From Thermosulfurimonas sp. F29 (lineage in GTDB: Bacteria > Desulfobacterota > Thermodesulfobacteria > Thermodesulfobacteriales > Thermodesulfobacteriaceae): 64,000 bases of DNA. Location: assembly GCF_019688735.1 (NCBI RefSeq), contig NZ_JAIFYA010000002.1, positions 620,001-684,000 on the forward strand. The letters run 5' to 3'. Numbering within the stretch: the stretch's first letter is position 1; each line of letters starts with the position of its first letter. The position numbers and the translations under genes are program-made. Of this stretch, positions 37,086-45,470 are shown one piece after another. Under the pieces are notes generated by a model, which was given only the letters and a program-made list of their open reading frames with translations, was not told where the DNA came from and did not search any database.

Positions 37086-38726
37086 ATGACTGCTCGTTTT
37101 GCGCCCCAGAGGATAAACTGGGCCGACAGGGAGAGGAACTCCCTGATCAACTTCGACCTCAAGCCCGAGGAGCTTGAGGCCTATCTGGACGAGTATCTCA
37201 TCGGCCAGAGGGAGGCCAAGGGCATACTGGCCACCAAGATCTGCACCCACTTTCACCGGGTCAAGTACTTTCTGGAACGGGGCGAGCGTTTCGACGAGGT
37301 GGGGTTCGTCAAGAACAACATCATCATCATCGGCCCCACCGGCGTGGGAAAAACCTTTATGATCAAGCTCATTGCCCGGCGCATTGGGGTACCCTTCGTA
37401 AAGGGCGACGCCACCAAGTTCAGCGAAACCGGCTATGTGGGCGGCGATGTGGAGGATCTGATCCGGGATCTGGTCCAGGAGGCCGACGGCAATGTGGAGC
37501 GGGCCCGCTTCGGCATAGTGTATCTGGACGAGGTGGACAAGATCGCCTCGAGCGGAAACATCGTGGGGCCGGATGTCTCGCGCACCGGAGTGCAGAGGGC
37601 GCTGCTCAAGCCCCTGGAGGAGACCGAGGTAGAACTCCGCACCCCTCACGATCCCATCAGTCAGATGGAAGCCGTGGAATACTACCGGCGGACCGGACGC
37701 CGGCGTCGCAACACCATAAACACCCGTTACATCCTCTTCATAGCCAGCGGGGCCTTCGGCGGGCTCGAGGAGATCGTCCGCAAGAGGCTCCACAAGCAGA
37801 AACTGGGGTTCCTCGCCGAACTCGAGGGGCGCGAGGATGTGGGGCTCAACTACCTCAAGTTCGTGGTACCTGAGGACCTCATCGCCTACGGGTTCGAGTC
37901 CGAATTCGTGGGGCGGTTTCCGGTCATCGCCGTGTTCGACCCCCTCACCCGGGAGGACCTCTTCCACATCCTGGCCAATCCCAACAGCGTCATCGTGGTG
38001 AGCAAGAAGCGGGACTTCCGGGCCTACGGTATCGATCTGGCCTTCACCGACGAGGCCCTGCAACACCTGGCCGAACTCGCGGCCCGGGAGAACACCGGGG
38101 CCCGGGCCCTAACCCGGGTGCTGGAACGCACCCTCATTCCCTTTGAAAAGGCCCTGCCCTCCATGAGTCTTTCCTTTCTGGGGGTAACGCGCGAGGTGGT
38201 GGAGGACCCCGAGGGGGTGTTGAGGGAGATGCGGGAAAACCCGGAACGCCCCCTGTGGCGGGAATGGTACGAGGCGGCCCTGCGGGACGAAGAAAAGCGT
38301 CTGCGTTCCTTCCTCAAGGAGCGCAAGCGTTCCTTCTTCGAAAAGTATCGCTTTCCGTTGACCCCGGCCCGGCTGGATCTGGTATTGGAACTTCATCGGC
38401 GGGAGGATCTAGAACCCCAGCAGGCCCTGGAGGAGCTTCTGATGCTCTGGCGGCAGATCCGGAGCTTTGAGAAGAGTTTCGAACGGCGCAGCGGATTGCG
38501 CGTGTCTTTTTCGGAGGAGGCCAAGGATCTAATCCTGAAGGAGGTGCTCCGCAGGGACGAGGGCGTTTACGCCTTTTGCGATCGAATCCTCAGCGTCCTG
38601 GAATACGGCCTTAAACTGGTGGGAGACCGCACCGGAAAACGCACCTTTGAACTTCCCCGGGAGGCGGTCCGTTCTCCGGAGGCCTTTCTCAATCGTCTGG
38701 TAAGCACCTCCTACCATCTGGACTAG
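37086..38726 (+). CDS. ClpX-like AAA+ ATPase without the N-terminal zinc domain
   Basis: This 546-residue AAA+ unfoldase belongs to the ClpX branch. Walker A GPTGVGKT is at 83-90, the pore loop is GYVGGD where ClpX has GYVGED, Walker B is IVYLDEVDKIA, and the small domain has EDLIAYGFESEFVGRFPVIA. The C4 zinc domain that binds adaptors in ClpX is absent; a ~30-residue basic start replaces it. The segment KLGFLAELEGRE could stand for the IGF ClpP-docking loop. A C-terminal extension of ~150 helical residues follows the usual ClpX end. It may be a specialised ClpX paralogue; ClpP association is uncertain. Confidence 0.8.
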   Translation: MTARFAPQRINWADRERNSLINFDLKPEELEAYLDEYLIGQREAKGILATKICTHFHRVKYFLERGERFDEVGFVKNNIIIIGPTGVGKTFMIKLIARRIGVPFVKGDATKFSETGYVGGDVEDLIRDLVQEADGNVERARFGIVYLDEVDKIASSGNIVGPDVSRTGVQRALLKPLEETEVELRTPHDPISQMEAVEYYRRTGRRRRNTINTRYILFIASGAFGGLEEIVRKRLHKQKLGFLAELEGREDVGLNYLKFVVPEDLIAYGFESEFVGRFPVIAVFDPLTREDLFHILANPNSVIVVSKKRDFRAYGIDLAFTDEALQHLAELAARENTGARALTRVLERTLIPFEKALPSMSLSFLGVTREVVEDPEGVLREMRENPERPLWREWYEAALRDEEKRLRSFLKERKRSFFEKYRFPLTPARLDLVLELHRREDLEPQQALEELLMLWRQIRSFEKSFERRSGLRVSFSEEAKDLILKEVLRRDEGVYAFCDRILSVLEYGLKLVGDRTGKRTFELPREAVRSPEAFLNRLVSTSYHLD

Positions 38727-38730
38727 TCCC

Positions 38731-39102
38731 ATGCCCAGGACTCCCACGATCTATCTCAGTCTCTCGGAAAGCGTGGCCTCAAAGGTGGAGGAGGCCATAA
38801 AGGATCTGAAGTGCCGCCTGGTGCATGTGCCCGACGGAGAGAGCCTCATCGAACTCTCCCGCAGACAGCCGCCGGACCTTATAATAATAGAAAAGGAGAT
38901 CCCCAAACTGGACGGTTACGCCGTGGTGCTGCTGCTCAAAAACGACCCTGAGACCGCGGAGGTCCCGGTGGTGGGTATCTGCAAGTGTCTAACGGATGCC
39001 GAGGCCGAAAAGGCCCGGGACGCTGGCTGTGACGATTATGTGTGTTATCCTTTTGATCGGGAAAGTTTCCGCAATTTGATAAAAAGACATCTGGCGAGGT
39101 AA
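38731..39102 (+). CDS. Pseudo-receiver protein (CheY-like fold, Asp replaced by Glu)
   Basis: This single-domain 123-residue protein has the receiver fold and spacing, with PPDLIIIEKEIPKLDGYAVV at 48-67 in place of the usual DLILLDxxMPxxDG. The phospho-acceptor Asp is Glu54, and the conserved Lys of the KPF motif is Tyr in VCYPFDRESF. It therefore should not be phosphorylated in the usual way and may mimic the active state. It lies 4 bases after the ClpX-like gene and 4 bases before ahbC. A link to either neighbour is unproven. Confidence 0.85.
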   Translation: MPRTPTIYLSLSESVASKVEEAIKDLKCRLVHVPDGESLIELSRRQPPDLIIIEKEIPKLDGYAVVLLLKNDPETAEVPVVGICKCLTDAEAEKARDAGCDDYVCYPFDRESFRNLIKRHLAR

Positions 39103-39106
39103 AGTA

Positions 39107-40291
39107 ATGATCGGAATTTCCAAGCTTTACTGCGGTACGGTGGAGGCCTCCGATCCCCTGCGGTACGGGCGCAGGGCGAAGGATCTGCCCTCCCATCTCC
39201 TTCAGTTTTCCGCGGACAAACGGCCGGTGGTGGTATGGAATGTGACCAAGCGCTGCAACCTGCGCTGCGTCCACTGTTACGCCTCGGCGGATCCCTCCCC
39301 TCACCCCGACGAGCTCACCACACGGGAGGGGCTGGCCCTCCTTGAGGATCTGGCGCAGTTCGGTTGCCCGGTGGTCCTCTTTTCGGGGGGGGAACCCCTC
39401 ATGCGCCCGGACATCCTGGACCTCATCAAGAAGGCCGTGGATCTCGGCATGCGGGCCGTGCTTTCCACCAACGGGGTCCTTATCGACCGGGCCCTGGCCC
39501 GGGAACTCAAGAAACTTGGTCTTTCCTATGTGGGCATCAGCATGGACGGGCTTCGTGAGGTCCACGACCGTTTCCGGGGGGTGAAGGGGGCCTTCGACAA
39601 GGCCATGGAGGCCGTGGAGAACTGTAAGGCCGAGGGGATAAAGGTGGGCCTGCGGTTTACCATTAACAAACTCAACGCCGGAGAGATTCCCGGTATCTTT
39701 GACCTGGTCGAGGAGTATCAGATCCCGCGGATCTGTTTCTACCATCTGGTCTATGCCGGACGCGGTTCGCGTCTCATGGAACAGGATCTCTCCCACGAGG
39801 AGACCCGGCGCTGGGTGGACTACATCATCGATCGCACCAAGGAACTTCACGACAAGGGCCTTAAGGTGGAGGTCCTCACGGTGGACAATCACGCCGACGG
39901 CCCCTATCTATACCTGCGCATGAAACGGGAGGGTAACCCCCGGGCCGAGGAGGTTTACGAACTTCTCAAGATGAACGGTGGGAACAATTCCGGGGTGGGG
40001 ATAGGTTGCGTCTCCTGGGACGGCTCCGTGCATGCGGACCAGTTCTGGCGGCATTACTCCTTCGGAAATGTGCGGGAGAGACCCTTCAGCGAGATCTGGA
40101 TGGACACCTCGGACCCCCTCATGGCCAAGCTCAAGGAAAAGAAGAAGTGGGTGAAGGGCCGGTGTGCCCGGTGCCGCTTCCTTGAGGTCTGTGCCGGAAA
40201 CTTCCGGGTCCGGGCCGAGGCCGCCACCGGCGATGTCTGGGCCCCGGATCCGGCCTGCTACCTTACGGACGAGGAGATAGGGGTGGCCTGA
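39107..40291 (+). CDS. ahbC: 12,18-didecarboxysiroheme deacetylase AhbC
   Basis: This radical SAM enzyme of the alternative (siroheme) haem pathway removes acetate side chains from didecarboxysiroheme to give Fe-coproporphyrin III. The 394-residue protein starts MIGISKLYCGTVEASDPLRY, an AhbC-type N-terminus. It has the radical SAM cluster CNLRCVHC at 50-57, then FSGGEPLMRPDIL (GGE motif), and a cysteine-rich SPASM-like end with GCVSWDGSVHADQ and CARCRFLEVCAGNF for an auxiliary cluster. Other pathway genes (ahbA, B, D) are not in this window. The pathway is typical of sulfate reducers and archaea. Confidence 0.88.
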   Translation: MIGISKLYCGTVEASDPLRYGRRAKDLPSHLLQFSADKRPVVVWNVTKRCNLRCVHCYASADPSPHPDELTTREGLALLEDLAQFGCPVVLFSGGEPLMRPDILDLIKKAVDLGMRAVLSTNGVLIDRALARELKKLGLSYVGISMDGLREVHDRFRGVKGAFDKAMEAVENCKAEGIKVGLRFTINKLNAGEIPGIFDLVEEYQIPRICFYHLVYAGRGSRLMEQDLSHEETRRWVDYIIDRTKELHDKGLKVEVLTVDNHADGPYLYLRMKREGNPRAEEVYELLKMNGGNNSGVGIGCVSWDGSVHADQFWRHYSFGNVRERPFSEIWMDTSDPLMAKLKEKKKWVKGRCARCRFLEVCAGNFRVRAEAATGDVWAPDPACYLTDEEIGVA

Positions 40292-40301
40292 GGAGGTGGA
40301 A

Positions 40302-40808
40302 ATGCACAGATTCCGGGAAATTGTGGCCGTGGCCGGGGTAATAATCTTCCTCTTTCTGCTCCGGACTCCTTCGGCTCCGGCTTTTACGCCCGAGGAGGAG
40401 CGTCAACTCCTGCGGGATGTAACCGAGATCAAAGCCACCCTGCGGGTTTTCATGGAACAGACCAACAAGCGCTTCGAGGACATGAATCGACGCTTCGAGG
40501 ACATCAACAAGCGATTCGAAGACATCAACAAGCGATTCGAGGACATTAACAAGCGATTCGAGGACATCAACAAGCGATTCGAGGAGGTAAATCACCGTTT
40601 CGATCAGCTGTATACCTTTCTGTGGATCATCACCGGGATCTTTACCTCCATCATGGTAGCGGTGATAGCCTTTGCCCTGTGGGATCGGCGCACCATCGTA
40701 AATCGGGCCAGGGATGAAGCGGTGGAAAGGCTTCTGGGGATACTGCGGGATTATGCCCGGGAGGAACCCAGACTGCGGGAGATTCTCAGGCGCTACGGGT
40801 TCGCCTGA
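40302..40808 (+). CDS. Heptad-repeat coiled-coil membrane protein
   Basis: This 168-residue protein has no known function. From the ATG at 40302 (AGGAGGTG site just upstream) it has a hydrophobic export or anchor segment (9-27), a helical lead-in, then six or seven heptads of the form RFEDINK at about 57-98, a transmembrane helix around 107-127 ([18 protein letters not shown]) and a charged C-terminus ending near [10 protein letters not shown]. The repeats should form a parallel coiled coil; the layout resembles Bdr-like and XhlA-like proteins. The DNA repeat is described separately. It sits between ahbC and the IMP cyclohydrolase. Confidence 0.8.
   Translation: MHRFREIVAVAGVIIFLFLLRTPSAPAFTPEEERQLLRDVTEIKATLRVFMEQTNKRFEDMNRRFEDINKRFEDINKRFEDINKRFEDINKRFEEVNHRFDQLYTFLWIITGIFTSIMVAVIAFALWDRRTIVNRARDEAVERLLGILRDYAREEPRLREILRRYGFA
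40470..40595 (+). repeat. 21-bp tandem repeats, six units
   Basis: Six head-to-tail 21-base units (40470, 40491, 40512, 40533, 40554, 40575) follow the pattern cgattcgaggacatcaacaa plus g, each encoding R-F-E-D-I-N-K or a variant. The middle four differ by only one to three bases, so they are young duplications. Copy number change by multiples of 21 keeps the frame. Confidence 0.95.
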
Positions 40809-40824
40809 GGAAAGGAGGGGCATC

Positions 40825-41427
40825 ATGAAAAAGATCGAGCGGGCGCTCATAAGCGTTACAGACAAGACCGGGGTGGCGGAATTTGCCAGGGCCCTGCACG
40901 AGATGGGGGTGGAGATCGTTTCCACCGGGGGCACGGCCCGGGTGATCAGGGAGGCCGGAGTCCCGGTGACGGATGTTTCGGAGGTTACCGGTTTCCCTGA
41001 GATGCTAGACGGCCGGGTGAAGACCCTCCATCCCAAAATCCACGGGGGACTTCTTTTCATAAGGGACAAAGAGGAGCATGTGCGTCAGATCGAGGAGCAC
41101 GGCATAAAGCCCATAGACCTAGTGGCGGTGAACCTCTACGCCTTTGAGAAGACGGTGGCCTCGGGGGCGGACCTTGAGACCGCCATCGAGAACATAGACA
41201 TCGGCGGGCCCACCCTTCTTCGGGCCGCGGCCAAAAACTTTAAATATGTGACCGTGATCGTGGATCCCGCGGACTACGAGAGGGTGCTCTCCGAGATGAG
41301 GGCCCACGACGGGGCCACCACCCTCAAGACCCGGTTTGAGCTGGCCCGTAAGGTCTTTGAGACTACCTCCGGTTACGATCGGGCCATCGCGGAATACCTG
41401 GCGCGGGTCTCCCCTCCCGAGGAATAG
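40825..41427 (+). CDS. Stand-alone IMP cyclohydrolase (PurH N-terminal domain)
   Basis: IMPCH closes FAICAR to IMP, the last step of purine synthesis. The 200-residue protein begins at ATG 40825 after GGAGGGG and matches only the MGS-like first domain of Pur[69 protein letters not shown] and [18 protein letters not shown]. It stops at PEE soon after YDRAIAEYL, where bifunctional PurH (~520 residues) would continue into the AICAR transformylase. No frameshifted remainder follows; aroD starts at the next base. The transformylase must be encoded elsewhere or replaced by PurP. Confidence 0.92.
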   Translation: MKKIERALISVTDKTGVAEFARALHEMGVEIVSTGGTARVIREAGVPVTDVSEVTGFPEMLDGRVKTLHPKIHGGLLFIRDKEEHVRQIEEHGIKPIDLVAVNLYAFEKTVASGADLETAIENIDIGGPTLLRAAAKNFKYVTVIVDPADYERVLSEMRAHDGATTLKTRFELARKVFETTSGYDRAIAEYLARVSPPEE

Positions 41428-42111
41428 ATGATATGCGTTTCCATTGCGGAACCCACGGTTGAGGACGCCCTTACGACTCTCGCGCAGGCCGAAGCACAGG
41501 CCGATCTCTGCGAGATAAGGCTTGATGCCCTTGAGGAACCCGCGGTTGCGCCCTTTCTTCCCGCCCGAAGAAAGCCCCTTCTTTTCACCTTCCGGGCGGA
41601 AGATGAAGGCGGTTTCCGTTCCGTTCCGCTCCCCCAGCGCCTCCGATGGCTCTCGGAAGCCGCCTCCGCCGGGGCGGACTATGTAGACATCGAACTTGCC
41701 GCCGGCCCCGAGGCCATCCGGGAACTCCACAAAATCTCACGCACCACAAGACTCATTCTTTCTTACCATAACTTCAAAAATACCCCAAAAGAAGATTACT
41801 TAAAAGACAAAATTAAAGAGATGGTTGAGCTAGGGGCGGCCATCGGAAAGGTGGTCTGCATGGCGAAAGAGGTGGAGGACGGGTTACGGCTTCTCGGTCT
41901 CATTTCCTGGGCCAGGCGACGATTCGACTTCCCGCTCATAGCCTTTGCCATGGGGCCGCTCGGGAAGTGGACCCGGGTGGTCTCGGTGCTTCTGGGAGCG
42001 CCCTTTACCTATGCAGCCGCAAAGCCCAGTGGCGCGACCGCCCCGGGGCAGCTTACGGTGGAGGAGTTGCGCAGGGCGTTAGACCTCATTTCCGGGGAGC
42101 GTATTTCGTGA
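41428..42111 (+). CDS. aroD: Type I 3-dehydroquinate dehydratase
   Basis: AroD catalyses the third step of the shikimate pathway by a Schiff base. The 227-residue protein shows LCEIRLDALEEP near 30, the YVDIELA strand, LILSYHNFKNTP (catalytic His), GKVVCMAKEVEDGLRLL (Schiff-base Lys in VVCMAKE) and MGPLGKWTRVVSVLLGAPFT near 180. It starts directly after the IMP cyclohydrolase stop and overlaps aroE by 4 bases (GTGA). Confidence 0.94.
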   Translation: MICVSIAEPTVEDALTTLAQAEAQADLCEIRLDALEEPAVAPFLPARRKPLLFTFRAEDEGGFRSVPLPQRLRWLSEAASAGADYVDIELAAGPEAIRELHKISRTTRLILSYHNFKNTPKEDYLKDKIKEMVELGAAIGKVVCMAKEVEDGLRLLGLISWARRRFDFPLIAFAMGPLGKWTRVVSVLLGAPFTYAAAKPSGATAPGQLTVEELRRALDLISGERIS

Positions 42112-42929
42112 AGGTTTTCGGGGTCATAGGCTATCCGGTTTCGCATTCCCTCTCACCGGTGATGCACAACGCGGCCCTGAGACACCTGGGAATATCCGCG
42201 GTTTACGGGGCCTTTGAGGTGAGACCGGAGGAGCTTGAGGCGGCCATCTCCGGAGTCCGGGCCCTGGGGATAGGAGGGCTTTCGGTGACCGTGCCCCACA
42301 AGGAGGCCGTAATGTCCTTTCTTGACGAAATAGATCCGGTGGCCGAAAGGATCGGAGCGGTCAACACGGTGGTGAACCGGGAGGGGCGACTTTTCGGGAC
42401 CAACACCGACTGGCTCGGGGTCAAGCGCAGTCTCGAGGAGGCCGGTCTCGAGCTTTCGGGAAAGCGGGCCGTGGTGGTGGGGGCCGGGGGTGCGGCCCGG
42501 GCGGTGGTCTATGCCCTGCGGGAGCTGGGAGCGGAGGTCGAGATCTACAACCGCACAGTGGAAAAGGCCGAAAGGCTTGCCCGGGATTTCGGGGGGAGAG
42601 CCTATCCCCTCTCCGAAATCATGAGGGCCTCCGGAGAGATCGTCATTCAGACCACGAGCGTGGGGTTGAAGAGCCGGGAGAGCCCGGTTCCGGAGGAGGT
42701 TTTCAAAAATTTCCGGGTGGCCATGGACATAGTGTATGTACCGCTCAAGACGCGGTTTCTTGTCGAGGCTGCGGCCGCGGGCTGTAAGACCATTGACGGC
42801 CTTAAGATGCTGGTTTATCAGGGAGCGGAGCAATTCCGTCTCTTTACCGGATACGAGCCTCCGGTGGAACTCATGTACGAGGCGGCTCTGGAGGTCCTTC
42901 GTGGAAAAGAGAGAGATCAGGCCTCTTAA
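42108..42929 (+). CDS. aroE: Shikimate dehydrogenase
   Basis: AroE reduces 3-dehydroshikimate with NADPH. The 273-residue protein starts at GTG 42108, giving VFGVIGYPVSHSLSPVMHNA, the shikimate-binding S-x-S motif. GLSVTVPHKEAVMSF holds the catalytic Lys, NTDWLG the catalytic Asp, and VVVGAGGAARAVVYAL is the NADP loop with YNRTVEKAERLA after it. It overlaps aroD by 4 bases and aroA by 29. The longer upstream frame lies inside aroD and is rejected. Confidence 0.95.
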   Translation: MKVFGVIGYPVSHSLSPVMHNAALRHLGISAVYGAFEVRPEELEAAISGVRALGIGGLSVTVPHKEAVMSFLDEIDPVAERIGAVNTVVNREGRLFGTNTDWLGVKRSLEEAGLELSGKRAVVVGAGGAARAVVYALRELGAEVEIYNRTVEKAERLARDFGGRAYPLSEIMRASGEIVIQTTSVGLKSRESPVPEEVFKNFRVAMDIVYVPLKTRFLVEAAAAGCKTIDGLKMLVYQGAEQFRLFTGYEPPVELMYEAALEVLRGKERDQAS

Positions 42930-44205
42930 GGGGCCGGTGGCGTTAAAACTCCGGCTTCCTGGTTCAAAGAGCCTTACGCAGAGGGCCCTTCTGTGTGCGG
43001 CTCTGGCGGAGGGATTCTCGGAGATCCGGAACCCACTCCTCAGCGAGGATACGGAGCTCCTGGCCGCGGCTCTAAGGGTTTCCGGTTGCGCGGTGGAGTT
43101 GAGGGACGGATCTTTTACGGTCTCGGGGATAAAAGGCCGGCCTTCCTTTTCCGGGAAGGAGATCTTTTTCGGAAACAACGGCACCGGGTCCCGGTTCTTC
43201 CTGGCTTACGCCGCACTTACCCGGAAGGGAGAGGTCGTCCTCTACGGAAAACCTCGGCTCCATGAAAGACCCATGGGGCCACTGATTTCGGCCCTGAGGG
43301 ACCTCGGGGCGAGGGTGGAGTGTCTCGAGCGCGAAGGTTATCTTCCGGTAAGGGTCTTGCCCGGAGAGCTTTCCGGCGGTCGGATCAGGCTTCCGGCCAC
43401 CCACAGCAGCCAGTACATCTCGGCCCTTCTTCTCATTGGTCCCTATCTTCCGGGAGGGCTTGAGCTTGAGATCGAAGGAGAGATGGTCTCCACCCCCTAT
43501 GTGGAGCTCACCCTTTCGGTGATGAGGGCCTTCGGAGCCGAGGTGGAAAGGATTTCCGGTGGTTTCAGGGTTCGCGAGGGTGGCTACCGGGGCCGGCCCT
43601 ATGAAGTGGAAGGCGACGCCTCAAGTGCCTCCTATTTTCTCATTCTTCCGGCCCTTCTCGGGGGTTCGGTGAAGGTGGAAAACCTTCCTCCGGACTCTCC
43701 CCAGGCCGACACCCTGCTCCTCAAGATCCTCTCTGGGATTGGAGGTCTGGTGGAGTCGGCGGGAGGGGGCGTGCGGGTCTCTTTTTCCGAAAGGCCCCGG
43801 GCCTTTGAGGTCAACCTCAGGGAGGCCCCGGATCTCTTCCCCACGCTCTGCGTGCTGGCTGCGGTGGCCGAAGGGCGTAGCCGTATCTATGGGGCTCCGC
43901 ATCTCCGGTACAAGGAATGCGACCGCATAGCCGCCATGGCCACGGAGCTTAAGAAGTGCGGGGTCTCTCTTACGGAGTTTCCCGACGGGATCGAGATTCA
44001 GGGGGGAACCCCCCTTCGGGGAGCCGAGATCGAGACCTACGACGACCACCGGATTGCCATGGCCTTTGCGGTCCTGGGCCTCAAGGTCCCGGGCATGGTC
44101 ATCCGCAATCCGGCCTGCGTGGCCAAGTCCTTCCCGGAATTCTGGGATTATCTGGAGAGAGTTTATTCTTCTCTTGGGATTAGTCCGCTTTATCGTCATA
44201 CTTGA
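42901..44205 (+). CDS. aroA: 5-enolpyruvylshikimate-3-phosphate synthase
   Basis: AroA joins shikimate-3-phosphate with PEP. The 434-residue protein starts at GTG 42901, preceded by GGAGGT at 42889-42894. Signatures are LKLRLPGSKSLTQRALLCAA, FFGNNGTGSRFFLAYAALT (the usual NAGT is NNGT), the RPMGPLISALRDLGA block, LRYKECDRIAAMATELKKCG and YDDHRIAMAFAVLGL. The Gly at the usual NAGT Ala position suggests a naturally altered PEP pocket, which in other enzymes affects glyphosate sensitivity; that is inference. It closes the aroD-E-A run. Confidence 0.95.
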   Translation: MEKREIRPLKGPVALKLRLPGSKSLTQRALLCAALAEGFSEIRNPLLSEDTELLAAALRVSGCAVELRDGSFTVSGIKGRPSFSGKEIFFGNNGTGSRFFLAYAALTRKGEVVLYGKPRLHERPMGPLISALRDLGARVECLEREGYLPVRVLPGELSGGRIRLPATHSSQYISALLLIGPYLPGGLELEIEGEMVSTPYVELTLSVMRAFGAEVERISGGFRVREGGYRGRPYEVEGDASSASYFLILPALLGGSVKVENLPPDSPQADTLLLKILSGIGGLVESAGGGVRVSFSERPRAFEVNLREAPDLFPTLCVLAAVAEGRSRIYGAPHLRYKECDRIAAMATELKKCGVSLTEFPDGIEIQGGTPLRGAEIETYDDHRIAMAFAVLGLKVPGMVIRNPACVAKSFPEFWDYLERVYSSLGISPLYRHT

Positions 44206-44230
44206 TATTTTACTCCAAAAATTTTATATC
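44202..44230 (+). promoter_or_regulatory. Sigma-70-type promoter before the ECF sigma gene
   Basis: TTGATA (44202-44207) and TATATC (44225-44230) are spaced by 17 bases and lie 49 bases upstream of the sigma factor's GTG. They sit exactly at the aroA stop, in a short AT-rich island. A second possible ECF-type -35 (GGAACT at 44242-44247) has no convincing -10. Confidence 0.5.
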
Positions 44231-44278
44231 CTGTCCGTAAGGGAACTATTGAACCTTTTTTCTTGAACGGAGCACTAT

Positions 44279-44827
44279 GTGATAGAAGATTTACTGAGGC
44301 GCCTGGCGGAGGGCGATGAAGGGGCTCTTAAGGAGCTTTACGAGCTTACGGGCCGGAGGGTGTGGAGTTACATCTGGCGTCTCTGTGGAGACAGGGAAAT
44401 GGCCGACGAACTTACGGTTATGACCTACACGGAGGTCTGGCGTTCGGCTCCGGGCTTTCGGGGGGAGTCGAAGGCCCTTACCTGGATTTACGCCATCGCC
44501 CGCCGGCTCACCTATCGGACCCTCCGCGGGAGGAGGATGGAAGAGGATCCGGAGGAAGGGGAAAATTCCCCTGTCTCCGAAGAAGATCCGTTTCGGGAAT
44601 GTCTCAGGTTGGAGATCCGGGCCCTGGTGAGAAAAGCCCTGGAAGCCCTCCCCCTAAAACACCGGGAGGTGCTGGATTTGGTTTTTCTTCACGGGTTAAC
44701 CTATGAGGAGATTGCCGGGATCCTTAACATTCCGGTCAACACCGTAAAGACCCGGGTTTTCCATGCCAGGAAAAAGTTGCGAAAGATTCTGGAGGGTATG
44801 GGGGTGAAGAGGGATGATGTGCTCTAG
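44279..44827 (+). CDS. ECF-family RNA polymerase sigma factor
   Basis: This 182-residue sigma factor contains only regions 2 and 4. Region 2 spans ~18-85, with LCGDREMADELTVMTYTEVW and TWIYAIARRLTYRTLRGRR. Region 4 spans ~122-175, with LPLKHREVLDLVFLHGLTYE and EIAGILNIPVNTVKTRVFHA as the helix-turn-helix. The start is GTG 44279, because the ATG at 44277 is followed at once by a stop codon. It overlaps the anti-sigma gene by 14 bases, the usual arrangement. Its regulon probably includes the barrel and subtilase genes downstream (inference from operon structure). Confidence 0.95.
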   Translation: MIEDLLRRLAEGDEGALKELYELTGRRVWSYIWRLCGDREMADELTVMTYTEVWRSAPGFRGESKALTWIYAIARRLTYRTLRGRRMEEDPEEGENSPVSEEDPFRECLRLEIRALVRKALEALPLKHREVLDLVFLHGLTYEEIAGILNIPVNTVKTRVFHARKKLRKILEGMGVKRDDVL

Positions 44828-45413
44828 GGAAAAAGACGATCTGAGAGCGCTCATTCCTCTTTACCTGGCGGGATCCCTCCCCAAGGAAGAAAGGAAAAGG
44901 CTTGAGGAGGCCCTGGCCGGGGACCCGGAATTACAAAGGGAGCTTGAGGGGTGGCGGCTCCTTAAGGAGGCTTACGGGGATCTGGCCCGGACTCTTCCTG
45001 GTCCCTCCTCCGATCTTTACGCGGAGATCCGGAGGAGAACCCGGGGTGGTTTCGGCGGCCGGGTGCGGATATTTCTTCGCCGGCGGTGGCGGCATTCCTG
45101 GCAGGCGGTGATAATCGTCCTTCAGCTTCTGATCATCATCCTTCTCGGCATACATTCCCTCCGCTCTCCCAGGTATTACACCCTGAGTTCTCCGGTGTGC
45201 TCCGAAAAGGGATATCGAATAAACATCGTGTTTCGGCAGAATGCCACCGAGGGAGAGATCAGGAAACTGCTCCTCTCTCAGGGGGCCCGGATAGTGGACG
45301 GTCCCTATCCCTCGGGGCTTTATGTGATAACCGTTCCTCCCGGGGAGGCGAGACAGGCTTTGACCGTTTTCAGGAAGAGCCCTCTGGTGATCATGGCCGA
45401 AAGGGCCTCCTGA
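44814..45413 (+). CDS. Membrane anti-sigma factor with a subtilase-propeptide-like periplasmic domain
   Basis: This 199-residue single-pass protein is placed and built as the anti-sigma partner. The cytoplasmic part (1-95) has LIPLYLAGSLPKEERKRLEE, like zf-HC2/RskA-type anti-sigma domains, but lacks the HxxxCxxC zinc motif. One transmembrane helix spans ~98-117 (VIIVLQLLIIILLGI). The periplasmic part (~125-199) has INIVFRQNATEGEIRKLLLS, QGARIVDGPYPSGLYVITVP and a final V/I-MAE strand. Its pattern of strand-helix-strand-strand-helix-strand resembles the I9-type propeptide of subtilases. The sensing mechanism is unknown. Confidence 0.82.
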   Translation: MMCSREKDDLRALIPLYLAGSLPKEERKRLEEALAGDPELQRELEGWRLLKEAYGDLARTLPGPSSDLYAEIRRRTRGGFGGRVRIFLRRRWRHSWQAVIIVLQLLIIILLGIHSLRSPRYYTLSSPVCSEKGYRINIVFRQNATEGEIRKLLLSQGARIVDGPYPSGLYVITVPPGEARQALTVFRKSPLVIMAERAS

Positions 45414-45470
45414 GGGAGATTCCTGTCCGGTCGGGGCAAGGTCCGCGCTCTCCCGGGGAAAGGAGGGGGG

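Noticed and set aside
40470..40595. CRISPR-like repeats
   Set aside because: The 21-base units are contiguous with no spacers and encode in-frame heptads of a protein.
44242..44268. ECF-type autoregulatory promoter before the sigma gene
   Set aside because: GGAACT is present, but no matching -10 at the right spacing was found, and the start would lie almost at the GTG.
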